The notes beneath the pieces were generated by a model that made no database searches, was not told where the DNA came from, and was given only the letters and a program-made list of their open reading frames with translations. A program made the translations under genes and the position numbers. Below, piece by piece: positions 44,263-53,571 of a stretch of 64,000 bases of DNA. Source of the stretch: Desulforhopalus singaporensis (GTDB lineage: Bacteria > Desulfobacterota > Desulfobulbia > Desulfobulbales > Desulfocapsaceae); the NCBI RefSeq assembly GCF_900104445.1, contig NZ_FNJI01000017.1, forward strand, positions 42,698-106,697, read 5' to 3'. Positions within the stretch are counted from its first letter, which is position 1; each line of letters starts with the position of its first letter.

Positions 44263-45135
44263 ATGTATTTATCACAGGACAGTTTTCATACACACCCTTC
44301 GCTGCGGTCGTTTCTGCCATCGCAAGTCGAGTCCCTGCTGGAGCAGGGCAGCAACGAAATAAACGAGGACGTGGTGCTGGCTGAAGACAACATTTTCGGT
44401 GTATTTGACGGGGCCACAAGCCTGGGTGAAAGATCGGCGGAAATGAAAAAGGCAGGCGGCTTTGTTGCGGCAACCCTTGCCGCGGATACTTTTCGCCAGA
44501 CAAAGCCGCAAAAAAGTCTTCTTGACCAGGCGCTCGTGGCCAACAGAAGTCTTGGTGCCATGCAGGATGAAACGAATTTTACCGAAAACAAGCGGTATAA
44601 CCTCTGGTCGACATCGATTGCCGTAGTGAGGCTGCAGCAGGACCGGCTGGAATTTTGCCAGACCGGAGACTCGCTGATTGCGATATTGTATGACGACGGC
44701 AGTTACTCTTTTCCGGTTCCCGAGGTGGATATAGACAGGGAGACGCTGGCTCTCTGGAAGCGGAGAAGCAATGAGGAAAGCGGGCGGATTCATACATTGC
44801 TGGCGGACCAGATCCTCAAGGTCCGCAAAAAGATGAACAGGGAGTACGGGGTACTCAACGGTGAACCCCGGGCCGCCGAATTCATCCGTCACGGATTCTG
44901 CTCCCTTGACGGGGTGCGCAATGTCCTGCTTTTTACCGATGGCCTTTTCCCGCCAAAAGAAGATCCGCTGGAAAAGACTGACTGGGACTCTTTTGTCGGG
45001 CTCTTCCGTGAGGGCGGACTGCAGGCGCTACGCAACCATGTCCGCACCCTCCAGGCAACTGACCCTTTTCTCAGGAAATATCCCAGATTCAAGTGTCACG
45101 ACGATATCGGTGCGGTGGCGCTGTCCTTTGCGTGA
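44263..45135 (+). CDS. PP2C-family (PPM) protein phosphatase-like
   Basis: 290 residues from the ATG at 44263. The metal-dependent phosphatase motifs are in order: NEDVVLAEDNIFGVFDGATSLG (motifs 1-2 with two metal Asp residues), LEFCQTGDSLIAIL, VLLFTDGLFPP and KCHDDIGAVALSF with the last metal Asp residues. Such enzymes dephosphorylate Ser/Thr residues. No Ser/Thr kinase or FHA gene is next to it. Its stop abuts the stop of the convergent glycosyltransferase gene with no spacer. Confidence 0.83.
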   Translation: MYLSQDSFHTHPSLRSFLPSQVESLLEQGSNEINEDVVLAEDNIFGVFDGATSLGERSAEMKKAGGFVAATLAADTFRQTKPQKSLLDQALVANRSLGAMQDETNFTENKRYNLWSTSIAVVRLQQDRLEFCQTGDSLIAILYDDGSYSFPVPEVDIDRETLALWKRRSNEESGRIHTLLADQILKVRKKMNREYGVLNGEPRAAEFIRHGFCSLDGVRNVLLFTDGLFPPKEDPLEKTDWDSFVGLFREGGLQALRNHVRTLQATDPFLRKYPRFKCHDDIGAVALSFA

Positions 45136-46380
45136 TTACGCGTTCTTTTTCCTTTTATCTATAACTGACCTGTAGCTGTTCTCGATTTTTTGAAATACAG
45201 CCTGCCAACTATTGGCGGCCAGGATTGCGTCTATCTCCTGAGTTGGCAGGGTCGGGTTCTCCACCACAGTAGCGATCATCGATTTCAGGGCTTTTTCAAG
45301 GCGGAGCCGCAACATTTTTTCATCGGTTTTCTTCGGACTGTCCACTGTTTCAAGGGGAGGGAGGGGGATAAACCGGACCAGGTCTTCGCTGCATCCGCCG
45401 AGAAGTTCGGTGCAGCCCGGCAGGTTGGTGGTCACGATGCGGCAGCCTGCGCCCAGCGCTTCAAGCAGCACCAGCGGCAATCCTTCGTAGTATGACGGCA
45501 ACACAAAGATATGGCATTGTGCCATGAGCTCGGCAAACCTGTCCTGGGGCAGGTGGCCGCAAACGGTGACCAGGCCGGAAAGCCGGCTCGCAAGGGACAA
45601 ACACTCCTGCTCTTCACTGCCTGTTCCGGAGCCTGCCAGATGAAGGTGGAATTCAGGGCAGGAGTCGATTTCTGCCACGGTTTCCATGAGCCATTTGACA
45701 CCCTTGGCAAATGATATTTTGCCACCATAGACCAGCTGCACCGGGGGAGCAGACGGTTTGTCGGGGTGGAGCTGAAAACGGCTGGTGTCTATTCCTCCAC
45801 CGATGATATCGATCCGGTCGCCACCGATGTTGTAAAGATCGATGATCTTTTGCCGCTGGGCACCTCCCAGAGAAAGAACCCTGTCGCTTTTCCGGCATCC
45901 TGCTTCGACAAATTCCCGCAGGTGCGGACATTGGACGAATTGCCTGAGGTCCGTTGAGTGACACGATGTAACCATCGGAATATCGGGAACAAGCTGCCTG
46001 GCAACACTGGTGGCAATCCACAGATGGTGGGTATGGATGATGTCCGGGGAAAAGCGGGCAACGGCTTCTGCGACTGCATTCGCCCAGGCGGTTTTGTAGC
46101 TGTTGAGTTGAGCGCTGCTCAGGTCTTTGAACCGTGAGCTTTCATAGGGCATCACATCGCTCATTCCGGGGATGGCGAAATCAAGCGGTTCGCTTCCGAA
46201 ATCGACAAAAGAGCAGGAGGTGGAATCAATCATCGCAAGATGCGGCCTCACCCCTCTTGACGATCCGGCAACGAGATAGTTCTCATGCCCGCTGGCACCG
46301 GCCTGGGAAATGATGTTCTGGAGGTAATATCCGCTCCCTGTGCTTTTCGGGTGCTGGCTGATAAGATGAAGTATTTTCAT
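45136..46380 (-). CDS. glycosyltransferase family 4
   Basis: About 414 residues from the ATG at 46380. GT-B fold: the N-terminal Rossmann domain starts MKILHLISQHPKSTGSGYYL; the C-terminal domain has VYGGKISFAKGVKWLMETV and the donor-binding EX7E-type motif LPSYYEGLPLVLLEALGAG. HTHHLWIA and SCHST carry histidines typical of GT4. It transfers a sugar from a nucleotide donor, probably to an envelope glycan. It is isolated from other polysaccharide genes. The upstream in-frame ATG at 46440 would add 20 residues. Confidence 0.9.
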   Translation of the reverse strand: MKILHLISQHPKSTGSGYYLQNIISQAGASGHENYLVAGSSRGVRPHLAMIDSTSCSFVDFGSEPLDFAIPGMSDVMPYESSRFKDLSSAQLNSYKTAWANAVAEAVARFSPDIIHTHHLWIATSVARQLVPDIPMVTSCHSTDLRQFVQCPHLREFVEAGCRKSDRVLSLGGAQRQKIIDLYNIGGDRIDIIGGGIDTSRFQLHPDKPSAPPVQLVYGGKISFAKGVKWLMETVAEIDSCPEFHLHLAGSGTGSEEQECLSLASRLSGLVTVCGHLPQDRFAELMAQCHIFVLPSYYEGLPLVLLEALGAGCRIVTTNLPGCTELLGGCSEDLVRFIPLPPLETVDSPKKTDEKMLRLRLEKALKSMIATVVENPTLPTQEIDAILAANSWQAVFQKIENSYRSVIDKRKKNA

Positions 46381-46745
46381 GGGCGACAGGAGAAATGCAT
46401 GTGTAACGGTTTTGGCGTCTGTTCCGGTTCTTTGCTGCATTTTTTGGTAAAAGAAACAAGTTGCTGCCGGTTTTCAATTCGTGAACTATTCGGCCTGTGA
46501 AAATCATTTTGGTGCGGAAAACGCCTGCTGGAAAAACTTTATCGCACATTGCAGAAATTGCCAAGAGTACGGTGTCCACCATCGCGACAGATTGTTCCCC
46601 AATAGCAGGTTCTGCCAGCTGACTCTCAGGTGCACTCCGCCGTTGCTGCAACAAAAAATTGCACAACCACTCCTTGAATCAGGTTCATTTTAGCGTTATG
46701 TTTACACTGTTAGTCTCGTCTACTAATCACTAAGAGGTGCGTTGT
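46381..46745. other. intergenic region, no gene seen
   Basis: 365 bp between the glycosyltransferase start and a small zinc-ribbon gene on the other strand. Open frames here have no ribosome site, motifs or conserved pattern. TTTACA at about 46700 with a TACTAAT-like element near 46721 might be part of the promoter for the small gene; this is weak. Confidence 0.4.
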
Positions 46746-47015
46746 ATGGCCAGATCAAGATGCCCGTCATGTGAATATCACGAGTTTGAAGCCGTTCCCG
46801 TGACGACTAAAACAGGGCAGAAGTTTTGTCTGATCCAATGTATAGCCTGCGGAACAGTTGTTGGCGCCGTAGATGATGTGAAAATTACCAGTGTCATAAA
46901 AAAGACCGAAAAGAAAATTTCCAAATTCATCGATAGCCTCAACAGAAAGGTTGTTACTGTCTGTACCAGAAAAAACGATCAGGACGACAATAATACCAGC
47001 AAAAATCGCTTATAA
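46746..47015 (+). CDS. small zinc-ribbon-like protein, hypothetical
   Basis: 89 residues from the ATG at 46746 (AGAGG about 8 nt upstream). Two Cys pairs form a probable zinc ribbon: CPSCEYHEFE at residue 6 and CIACGTVVGAV near residue 33. The C-terminal half is Lys/Asn/Asp-rich and helical. The layout resembles short zinc-ribbon proteins that contact nucleic acid, but I do not recognise a family. A second small gene follows after 30 bp. Confidence 0.6.
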   Translation: MARSRCPSCEYHEFEAVPVTTKTGQKFCLIQCIACGTVVGAVDDVKITSVIKKTEKKISKFIDSLNRKVVTVCTRKNDQDDNNTSKNRL

Positions 47016-47045
47016 ACCGAATCCGGGTAATTCCAAGGAGATGAA

Positions 47046-47249
47046 TTGAAAGAAGATATCGGCAGAAAACTGGTTGATGCGGTAAAAAATCCGGCAACCG
47101 GTGAAGCGCAGGAGAGTTTTGCCAAGGCTATGGAATTGACCAAAGCCTATGCGAGTTCAGGTTCGGCTACGCATTTCAGTACCGTAACGAAACTTTTTTA
47201 CGATCTCTTCGAGATGTTTGAGACCGGTGAAGATCCTCGTACCAAATAG
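47046..47249 (+). CDS. 67-residue hypothetical protein with TTG start
   Basis: The start is TTG at 47046, chosen because AAGGAG lies 6 nt upstream and the nearby ATG (47041) reads straight into a stop. The product is a small, soluble, mainly helical protein (EDIGRKLVDAVKNPATGEAQ and AKAMELTKAY, ending FEMFETGEDPRTK). There are no cysteines or membrane segments. It probably shares a transcript with the zinc-ribbon gene 30 bp upstream. Family not recognised. Confidence 0.55.
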   Translation: MKEDIGRKLVDAVKNPATGEAQESFAKAMELTKAYASSGSATHFSTVTKLFYDLFEMFETGEDPRTK

Positions 47250-47327
47250 TTGGTGTGGTGACCAGCATCTTACGCTGTCGACCTGTGGCCCCGGGACAGG
47301 GGTTGTAGGATTCCGGTCTTATCCTGC

Positions 47328-48236
47328 CTAGATAAGTGGTGGTTTGCGCCTGAGGTGTTGGTCCAGGCAGTCTGTCTTTCTACAGTTTATCAGTATTTTT
47401 TTTAAGTATCTGATGTTGTTCCTGATGTTTTCAAGGTAGAGGTCCCGGTCGATGGCGTGCTGTTTCAAGAAGTGGGCGCGCATGGCTGTAGCGGTGAGCG
47501 GAAATTTGGTAACCAACCGCTTGAGGGCTATGTTGTAGTAGAAGTATGCGGTGCGCTCCATCAGCTCGATTGGGGTGCTGTACTCGTTTATCCCGCCCGC
47601 CTTCTGTTCTTGAAAGAGCAGCGGTAAAGACTCCAGGTAGTATCTGTCCGCCATCTGGGCGAGAATATCCGCTGATCCCACCACCTGACCGGCCAGACGG
47701 ATCTCTCTAAGGTGGGGTTTAAAGGTTTCCGGATCGCTCTTTATCGCCGTATATCTTATGATTGTTTCACATCCGTCGCCGAGTTCTGCCGGGAGCTTCT
47801 TGGCGATAAGGTAATTCTGTAAAAAAACGATCGAGCGGGTTTCATGGTTTTTCAGGTATTTGCTGCCGCTGGTCGCGGTGTCGGTTTTTTTTACCAGCAT
47901 GCCGCTGTCATGGAAATAGGCTGACAGCAACCCCTGCAACAGTGTCTTTTCGGTGACTTCGACCCCGTTGCAGCGCAGACCATGGAAAAGCCTTACCGTT
48001 GCCAGGACGGTCATAAGAGTGTGGCGCAGGTTATGGTAGGGCATGGTCGTTTTCTTGAAATCACCATCTGTTCCGACAAAAATCGAGACCAGGTCCCAGT
48101 GTATTTCCCTTATCAGTTCAAGTTCTATCCGTGGCCAGATCGGTCGTATGAGAAAAACAATCCATTCCAGGGGATCGTTCTGGTTGCCGCCTTCGAAAAC
48201 AGACGACAGATATTTGCTGTTTCGGTTTGATTTCAT
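47328..48236 (-). CDS. HD/PDEase-superfamily protein
   Basis: 302 residues from the ATG at 48236 (a TTG lies three codons upstream). The metal-binding pattern resembles class I cyclic-nucleotide phosphodiesterases and HD proteins: YHNLRHTLMTVLATVRLF, then AYFHDSGM, a KNHETRSIVFLQNYL segment and a later Asp in SADILAQMADRYYLESL. It could hydrolyse a cyclic nucleotide or another phosphoester. No cyclase is adjacent. It converges on the 67-residue gene. The C-terminus is basic and variable. Confidence 0.7.
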   Translation of the reverse strand: MKSNRNSKYLSSVFEGGNQNDPLEWIVFLIRPIWPRIELELIREIHWDLVSIFVGTDGDFKKTTMPYHNLRHTLMTVLATVRLFHGLRCNGVEVTEKTLLQGLLSAYFHDSGMLVKKTDTATSGSKYLKNHETRSIVFLQNYLIAKKLPAELGDGCETIIRYTAIKSDPETFKPHLREIRLAGQVVGSADILAQMADRYYLESLPLLFQEQKAGGINEYSTPIELMERTAYFYYNIALKRLVTKFPLTATAMRAHFLKQHAIDRDLYLENIRNNIRYLKKILINCRKTDCLDQHLRRKPPLI

Positions 48237-48473
48237 CGTAGACAAACCATATTTTTTATTAATGGCCGATTTCTTGAAAAATATAACATTATATTATAAC
48301 AGCATTTTTCATAAAAAAAATGGCAGGTGGCGGCAATCGGGGGTGATTTTGCAGTGATAAGAGTGGGTAACAGGATAATAATATTTATTGAAGGTACCGT
48401 TTCTCCTGCTATAATCATAGGATGATCGCAAGATGAATTACCTGGCAGATCTCTTCTTTAACTGTATTTAATT

Positions 48474-49370
48474 ATGAACGCAAAAACCGCTTCAACTGTG
48501 GTCCTGATAGTCGATGACGACGAGCTGGTACGGAAAAGCCTGAGCGTGCTGGTTCATTCGTTTGGCTACTACTGTCTGGTTGCGGAAGCCGCTGAGGAGG
48601 CGGTCAGGGTGATGGAGTCGACACATGTCGACCTGGTTTTGTCCGACCTTGTCATGCCGGAGATGGATGGTCTGGAACTGCTTGCCTACATCAGAAAAAA
48701 CCAGCACAATACCGATGTGATAATCTCAACCGGCTACCACGAGAAAATCAGTTATGCCGAAGTGATTCACGCAGGGGCCATCGATTTTATCAAGAAGCCG
48801 ATTGATCAGGCCGAACTGGAAGCCAAGCTGGCAAGAGCAACCAGGGAGCGACGCATGCTCAGGGAGCTTGAGAAGCTGTCCAAACTTGACAGTCTGACCT
48901 CTATTCCCAACAGGCGGGCGTACGACGAAATGTTTTCAGTAGAGGTGGAGCGGGCTTATCGGCAGAATTATCCGTTAATGCTGGCAATTGTCGATATTGA
49001 TAATTTCAAGGAATATAATGATCAGTACGGCCACCATGAGGGCGACAAGGTGCTTGTCGGCCTCGCCGAAATTCTAAAGGATTGCACCAGGGAAAGCGTG
49101 GATGTCTGTTTTCGTCTGGGAGGGGATGAGTTTGCGGTTCTCCTGCCCCAGGCCACCCCGGGCCAGGGGGAGGAGATCGTCCAGCGTATCCTGCAGAGCT
49201 ATATGGAGCACGGTTTCGGCTCCACGACTCTCTCCATAGGGCTGGTATCCTGCAGGAGAAACAAGAATCTCCCCCGCGAGGAAGATGACATGGCCATCAA
49301 GAAACTGGCTGATCAGGCCATGTACGAAGCCAAGGAAAACGGCAAAAACTGTGTCCGTACAAGGAGCTGA
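48474..49370 (+). CDS. response regulator with GGDEF (diguanylate cyclase) domain
   Basis: 298 residues. The receiver domain (about 8-125) has VDDDE, phospho-acceptor Asp in LVLSDLVMPEMDG and Lys in FIKKPID. The GGDEF domain (about 140-298) has intact FRLGGDEFAVLLP and the substrate-side YGHHEGDKVL. No RxxD inhibitory site is found five residues before GGDEF (the sequence there is RESVDVCFRL). It should make cyclic di-GMP when phosphorylated; the partner kinase is not in this neighbourhood. Confidence 0.93.
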   Translation: MNAKTASTVVLIVDDDELVRKSLSVLVHSFGYYCLVAEAAEEAVRVMESTHVDLVLSDLVMPEMDGLELLAYIRKNQHNTDVIISTGYHEKISYAEVIHAGAIDFIKKPIDQAELEAKLARATRERRMLRELEKLSKLDSLTSIPNRRAYDEMFSVEVERAYRQNYPLMLAIVDIDNFKEYNDQYGHHEGDKVLVGLAEILKDCTRESVDVCFRLGGDEFAVLLPQATPGQGEEIVQRILQSYMEHGFGSTTLSIGLVSCRRNKNLPREEDDMAIKKLADQAMYEAKENGKNCVRTRS

Positions 49371-49385
49371 ACGCTTTTCCGGTTT

Positions 49386-50810
49386 TTATCCGAGCGCATC
49401 CTTGCGGAAAGTGCGGTCCGGCTCGACCGGATAAATTCCGTTAAAACAAGCGAGACAGAAGTCGTCGCTGGTCATCCCGGTTGCTTTCACCAACCCCTCA
49501 AGGCTCAGATAATGCAGTGAGTCGAGCCCGAGGTATGCTGCGATCTTGTCTATGGTTTTCTTGTTGGCGATCAGCTGGTCGGTTGATGGGAAATCGATGC
49601 CGTAGTAGCAAGCGTGCCGTGTGGGTGGACAGCTGACTACCATGTGCACTTCCTTTGCCCCTGCTTCCCGCAGTGCCCGAACCCTGCTTTTCCCCGTCGT
49701 GCCACGGATGATGGAATCCTCGACAATGATTACCCGCTTGTCCTTGAGGAATGACCGGACCGGGTTGAGTTTTACCTTAACGTTAAAGTCGCGCATCGAC
49801 TGAGTCGGCTGGATAAACGTTCTGCCGACATAGTGATTCCTGATCACCCCCATCTCCATCGGTATTCCCGAAGCCTGCGAGTATCCCAGGGCGGCGTAGT
49901 TGCCGGAGTCGGGAAAAGGCATGACGAAGTCGGCGTCGATTTTTGCTTCTTCGGCGAGAATCTGCCCCATCCGCTTTCTCGCCTGATAGACGTTGATACC
50001 GAAAATTTCCGAATCGGGGCGGGCGAAATAGACCTGCTCGAATATGCAGAAATGGCTGTTCTGCTTGGGCCACGGGAAGATCGACTTCATGCCCTCCTTG
50101 TTGATCACCAGCACTTCCCCAGGCGCTATGTCGCGGATGTATTCCGCTTCGATGAGGTCAAGGGCGCATGTCTCCGATGCGACCACCCAGCCCTCTTTGC
50201 CGCCGTTTTTCAGTTTCCCCAGACAAAGAGGCCTGAAGCCGTCCGGGTCGCGAACCGCGATCAGGTCGTCCTTGGTCATCATCAGTAGCGAGTAGGCGCC
50301 TTTGAGCGAGGTAAAGGTCTTGCGCAGTGCGGTCTCCATGTCCTGGTCGGAGGCCCGGGCGATCAGGTGCAGCACGACTTCGCTGTCCATGGTGGTCTGG
50401 AAGATCGATCCCTGCTCTTCGAGGGCGGACCGGAGGGTGATGGAGTTGACCAGGTTGCCGTTATGGGCCACAGCAAGCATTTGCCCCTTGTGACTGACCA
50501 TCAGCGGCTGGGCATTGGTTACATTGGACGCACCGGTTGTGGAGTAGCGGACGTGGCCGATCGAGATGTGTCCTTTGAGCTGCTGGAGGATTTCCTCGGA
50601 AAAGACTTCCGGCACCAGCCCCATGTCCTTGTGCATGGTGACGTTGGTCCCGTCGGAGGTGACTATTCCCGCACTTTCCTGGCCCCGGTGCTGCAGGGCA
50701 TAGAGTCCGAAGTATGTTAATTTGGAGGAATCCGGATGGTTAAAGATACCGCATACCCCACACTCGTGTGCCGGGCGACCTGTGTTGTTGGGATGGTGCT
50801 GAGATAACAT
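49386..50810 (-). CDS. purF: amidophosphoribosyltransferase
   Basis: 474 residues, full length. A short propeptide precedes the catalytic cysteine in HECGVCGIF (residue 18), as in the B. subtilis-type enzyme. The glutaminase domain has RGQESAGIVTSDG and GHVRYSTTG; the phosphoribosyltransferase domain has the PRPP loop VIIVEDSIIRGTTGKSRV. Four cysteines near the C-terminus and elsewhere could hold an Fe-S cluster as in the B. subtilis enzyme. It catalyses the first step of purine synthesis. It converges on the diguanylate cyclase gene. Confidence 0.97.
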   Translation of the reverse strand: MLSQHHPNNTGRPAHECGVCGIFNHPDSSKLTYFGLYALQHRGQESAGIVTSDGTNVTMHKDMGLVPEVFSEEILQQLKGHISIGHVRYSTTGASNVTNAQPLMVSHKGQMLAVAHNGNLVNSITLRSALEEQGSIFQTTMDSEVVLHLIARASDQDMETALRKTFTSLKGAYSLLMMTKDDLIAVRDPDGFRPLCLGKLKNGGKEGWVVASETCALDLIEAEYIRDIAPGEVLVINKEGMKSIFPWPKQNSHFCIFEQVYFARPDSEIFGINVYQARKRMGQILAEEAKIDADFVMPFPDSGNYAALGYSQASGIPMEMGVIRNHYVGRTFIQPTQSMRDFNVKVKLNPVRSFLKDKRVIIVEDSIIRGTTGKSRVRALREAGAKEVHMVVSCPPTRHACYYGIDFPSTDQLIANKKTIDKIAAYLGLDSLHYLSLEGLVKATGMTSDDFCLACFNGIYPVEPDRTFRKDALG

Positions 50811-50968
50811 GGGAACAGGGTCCTCGTTTACCCGTCGTATCCGCCGATAGAGGCGATTTTTTCTCCGGGCGCTGTAGATGAGAAATTTGTAGTGTACGTT
50901 GTACCGATAAAATCCTGCGTCTTGAACCGGCGTGAAAAAAATTGCCGTCCAGGGTAGTTATGCAAAAT

Positions 50969-51007
50969 GTGGAAAGGCACAAAGAATACGTCTTTGTGCC
51001 TTTCCAC
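50969..51007 (-). terminator. 17-bp-stem hairpin between the M20 peptidase gene and purF
   Basis: GTGGAAAGGCACAAAGA and its exact reverse complement flank a 5-base loop. On the minus strand it follows the M20 peptidase gene by 82 bp and precedes purF by 158 bp, so it probably ends the peptidase transcript. No T tract follows in that direction (the next bases are ATTTTGC). Confidence 0.6.
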
Positions 51008-51089
51008 TGTAGTTTCCCGAAAATCGGAATGTAAAATAACCATTGGCTAAATTCAACAAGAAACAGGGGAAGAGCAGAAAAATAGCCAT

Positions 51090-52247
51090 TTATTCCCCGG
51101 TTTCGGCTACCGCGATGCCACAGAGGAGCTCGGTCAGAACAACGAGGTCGTTAAGGTCTACCTGCTCTTCCAGGGTGTGTACCTTGCTCATTCCCGTGGC
51201 GATTATTGCCGTCGGCAGATTTCTGCCGGTCATGATATTGGCGTCGCTGCCGCCACCGGCCTGTATGTATTTCAACTCTTTTCCGGCAAGTAACGCCCCT
51301 TTGCTGACCCGCGCAATGACCGGTTCGTCCTGCTTGAGCTTTAGTGCCGGATAGTCGTCGTCTATGTTTATCGATACTGTTGGGCGATGCTCTCCGGTAT
51401 GTTCGTCGCCCTGCCAGCCGGATATGGTTTTCTCGAAGGTGGCGGTGATCGTATCGGTATAGTTTTTCAGTTTTTCAGCCGAGTGACTCCTGACCTCGCC
51501 CCTGAGAACTACCTTTTCCGGGATGATGTTTGCCGCGACTCCGCCCTCAATGACCCCGAAGTTGCAGCTCGACTCCGCATCGAGCCTGCCAAGTTTGAGG
51601 TTATGGAGCGCTTCAGCGGCAAGTGCCAGGGCGTTGATTCCGTTTTCAGGGCAGAGACCTGCATGCGCCGCCAGCCCTTTGACCTCGACGTCAATTTTAT
51701 TGGCGGCCGGAGCCTGTACCACCACATGGTTGATGCCGCTTGAGTCGAGAGCGTAGCCGTAGGGGGTCTGTATCTGGTCATAATCAAGATGTTTGGCGCC
51801 CAGCAGCCCGATTTCTTCACAGGTGGTGAGTATCACTTCGATCGTCGGGTGGGCCATGCCGGTTTCCCGGAGCACCTCCAGCATTTCGATAATGGCGGCA
51901 ATGCCTGATTTGTCGTCTCCGCCGAGAATGGTGTCGCCTTTGCTGGTGAAGATGTCGCCGTCGCGTGTCACCTCGACTCCTGTCCCTGGCTCAACGGTGT
52001 CCATATGGCAGCAGAAGAATAAGCCTTTGCCGGTACCGCCGCGGCTGTTGAATCTGATTATCAGGTTGCCCGATTCGGATCCGGTTTTGCCAGCAGAGTC
52101 GTCTTCATATATTGTATCAGCGCCAAGAGCGGTAAATTTTTCCTTGAGATACTTCGAGATATTGCCTTCTTTTTGCGACGGACTGTCGATTTCACAAAGG
52201 GTGGTGAACGTTTTCGCCAGTCGTTCCCTGTCGATTGCAATTTCCAT
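51090..52247 (-). CDS. M20-family metallopeptidase (peptidase T-like)
   Basis: 385 residues. The two-zinc ligand pattern is complete: FFCCHMDTVEPG, DTILGGDDKSGIAAI, TTCEEIGLLGAKHLD with the catalytic Glu pair, and the last His in SKVHTLEEQVDL. The dimerisation/lid domain is in the middle (about 185-290, AAHAGLCPENGINAL). It hydrolyses tripeptides or similar small peptides. It is monocistronic, downstream of ispDF on the same strand by 47 bp. Confidence 0.92.
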   Translation of the reverse strand: MEIAIDRERLAKTFTTLCEIDSPSQKEGNISKYLKEKFTALGADTIYEDDSAGKTGSESGNLIIRFNSRGGTGKGLFFCCHMDTVEPGTGVEVTRDGDIFTSKGDTILGGDDKSGIAAIIEMLEVLRETGMAHPTIEVILTTCEEIGLLGAKHLDYDQIQTPYGYALDSSGINHVVVQAPAANKIDVEVKGLAAHAGLCPENGINALALAAEALHNLKLGRLDAESSCNFGVIEGGVAANIIPEKVVLRGEVRSHSAEKLKNYTDTITATFEKTISGWQGDEHTGEHRPTVSINIDDDYPALKLKQDEPVIARVSKGALLAGKELKYIQAGGGSDANIMTGRNLPTAIIATGMSKVHTLEEQVDLNDLVVLTELLCGIAVAETGE

Positions 52248-52294
52248 GGCTGTTTCCTTTTTGCATTATGCCTGAAATCACTACGGTACTGTTG

Positions 52295-53473
52295 TCAGCT
52301 GTCTTTCTGGAGCAGTACCACGGCATGACAGCTTATGCCAATTTTTTTTCCTTCAAAGCCCATCTTTTCGGTGGTGGTCGCCTTGATATTGAGGTTTTCG
52401 GGGACGGTTTGGCAGGTTTTTGCCAGCAGTGTCTTCATCCTTTCAAGGTAGGGCGCAAGTTTTGGCGCCTGGCACACCACGGTGATGTCCGCGTTGGCAA
52501 CAATATACCCCCTGGAGAGAACAACTCCGATAACCTCTTCCAGCAGCTTGATGGAATAGATCCCCTTGTACCGGTTGTCGGTGTCGGGGAAATGGCCGCC
52601 TATATCGCCTGCGCAGACGGCTCCCAGGAGGGCGTCGCAGAGGGCATGGGTGAGGACGTCGCCGTCGGAGTGGGCGGCAAGGCCGTGGGTATGGGGAATC
52701 GTGACGCCCCCGAGAACGAGTTTTTTATTTTCCTCAAGGCGGTGGGCGTCGTAGCCGTGGCCTATCCGCATGACGGGTATGTGTTGTTCGGATAACAGCC
52801 GCTGTGCCACAACGAGGTCCTCCGGTCGGGTGATTTTGAAATTGGTCTCCGCCCCCTCGACCAGCTGTACCGGTATGGATGCGTTTTCCAGCAGGGAGGC
52901 CTCATCGGTGACGTCACGGTCACCGTTGTGCTCATAGGCCTGTTGCAGCAGGGTTTTCATCGCCGCCTGGGGCGTCTGGGCCTGGTAAAGCGTGGTGCGG
53001 TCGACGGTTTTGTCGATAAATCCGTCAAGATCTGCCATCTTCAAGGTGTCTTTTACCGGCACCGCGGCAATAGCCGCACCGTGTTCCACTGCGCCCTGAT
53101 AGCATCTGTTGATTACTTCCGGACTTACCAGGGGCCGTGCGCCGTCGTGGACCAGCACCACCCGGCACCGGTCGGACAGCGCCTTAAGTCCGTTGTAGAC
53201 CGAGTCCTGGCGCCTTGCGCCCCCCGCAACCAGAGACAGGTTTTTATTTGCTGCTTCCGGTGCGTATTGCGCAAAAAGTTCTCTTGTATGCGCCAGCTGA
53301 TCCCGGGGCACCACGACCACGATCTCTTCGATTGCGGGATGGTCGATAAATGCGCGGAGGGTATGTACAAGGATGGGGGCGCCGGCGAGCTTGTGAAACT
53401 GCTTGGGATGATCAAGTTTCATCCTGGTGCCGAACCCGGCAGCGGGAATGATTACTGCGGCTTTCAAGGACAT
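52295..53473 (-). CDS. ispDF: bifunctional IspD/IspF enzyme of the MEP isoprenoid pathway
   Basis: 392 residues from the ATG at 53473 (a GTG at 53524 would add 17 residues). The N-terminal IspD domain has AAGFGTRM, LVHDGARPLV and DVTDEASLLE. The C-terminal IspF domain starts near residue 240 with IGHGYDAHRLEENKKLVLGG and SDGDVLTHALCDALLG. It makes CDP-ME from MEP and CTP, and cyclises CDP-ME2P to MEcPP. The fusion of the two non-consecutive steps is common in some alpha-, epsilon- and deltaproteobacteria. Confidence 0.96.
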   Translation of the reverse strand: MSLKAAVIIPAAGFGTRMKLDHPKQFHKLAGAPILVHTLRAFIDHPAIEEIVVVVPRDQLAHTRELFAQYAPEAANKNLSLVAGGARRQDSVYNGLKALSDRCRVVLVHDGARPLVSPEVINRCYQGAVEHGAAIAAVPVKDTLKMADLDGFIDKTVDRTTLYQAQTPQAAMKTLLQQAYEHNGDRDVTDEASLLENASIPVQLVEGAETNFKITRPEDLVVAQRLLSEQHIPVMRIGHGYDAHRLEENKKLVLGGVTIPHTHGLAAHSDGDVLTHALCDALLGAVCAGDIGGHFPDTDNRYKGIYSIKLLEEVIGVVLSRGYIVANADITVVCQAPKLAPYLERMKTLLAKTCQTVPENLNIKATTTEKMGFEGKKIGISCHAVVLLQKDS

Positions 53474-53571
53474 GTGAACGTTACGGAGATTAGCTGATTG
53501 TACTATCGGCAACGGTTGTGGCACGGTTTGCGGACTACGTGTTCATAACTGTTGCCGAAAATAAAAAAAAT

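Noticed and set aside
46441..46745. Short open frames in the intergenic region
   Set aside because: No ribosome sites, motifs or matching layout; they look like chance frames.
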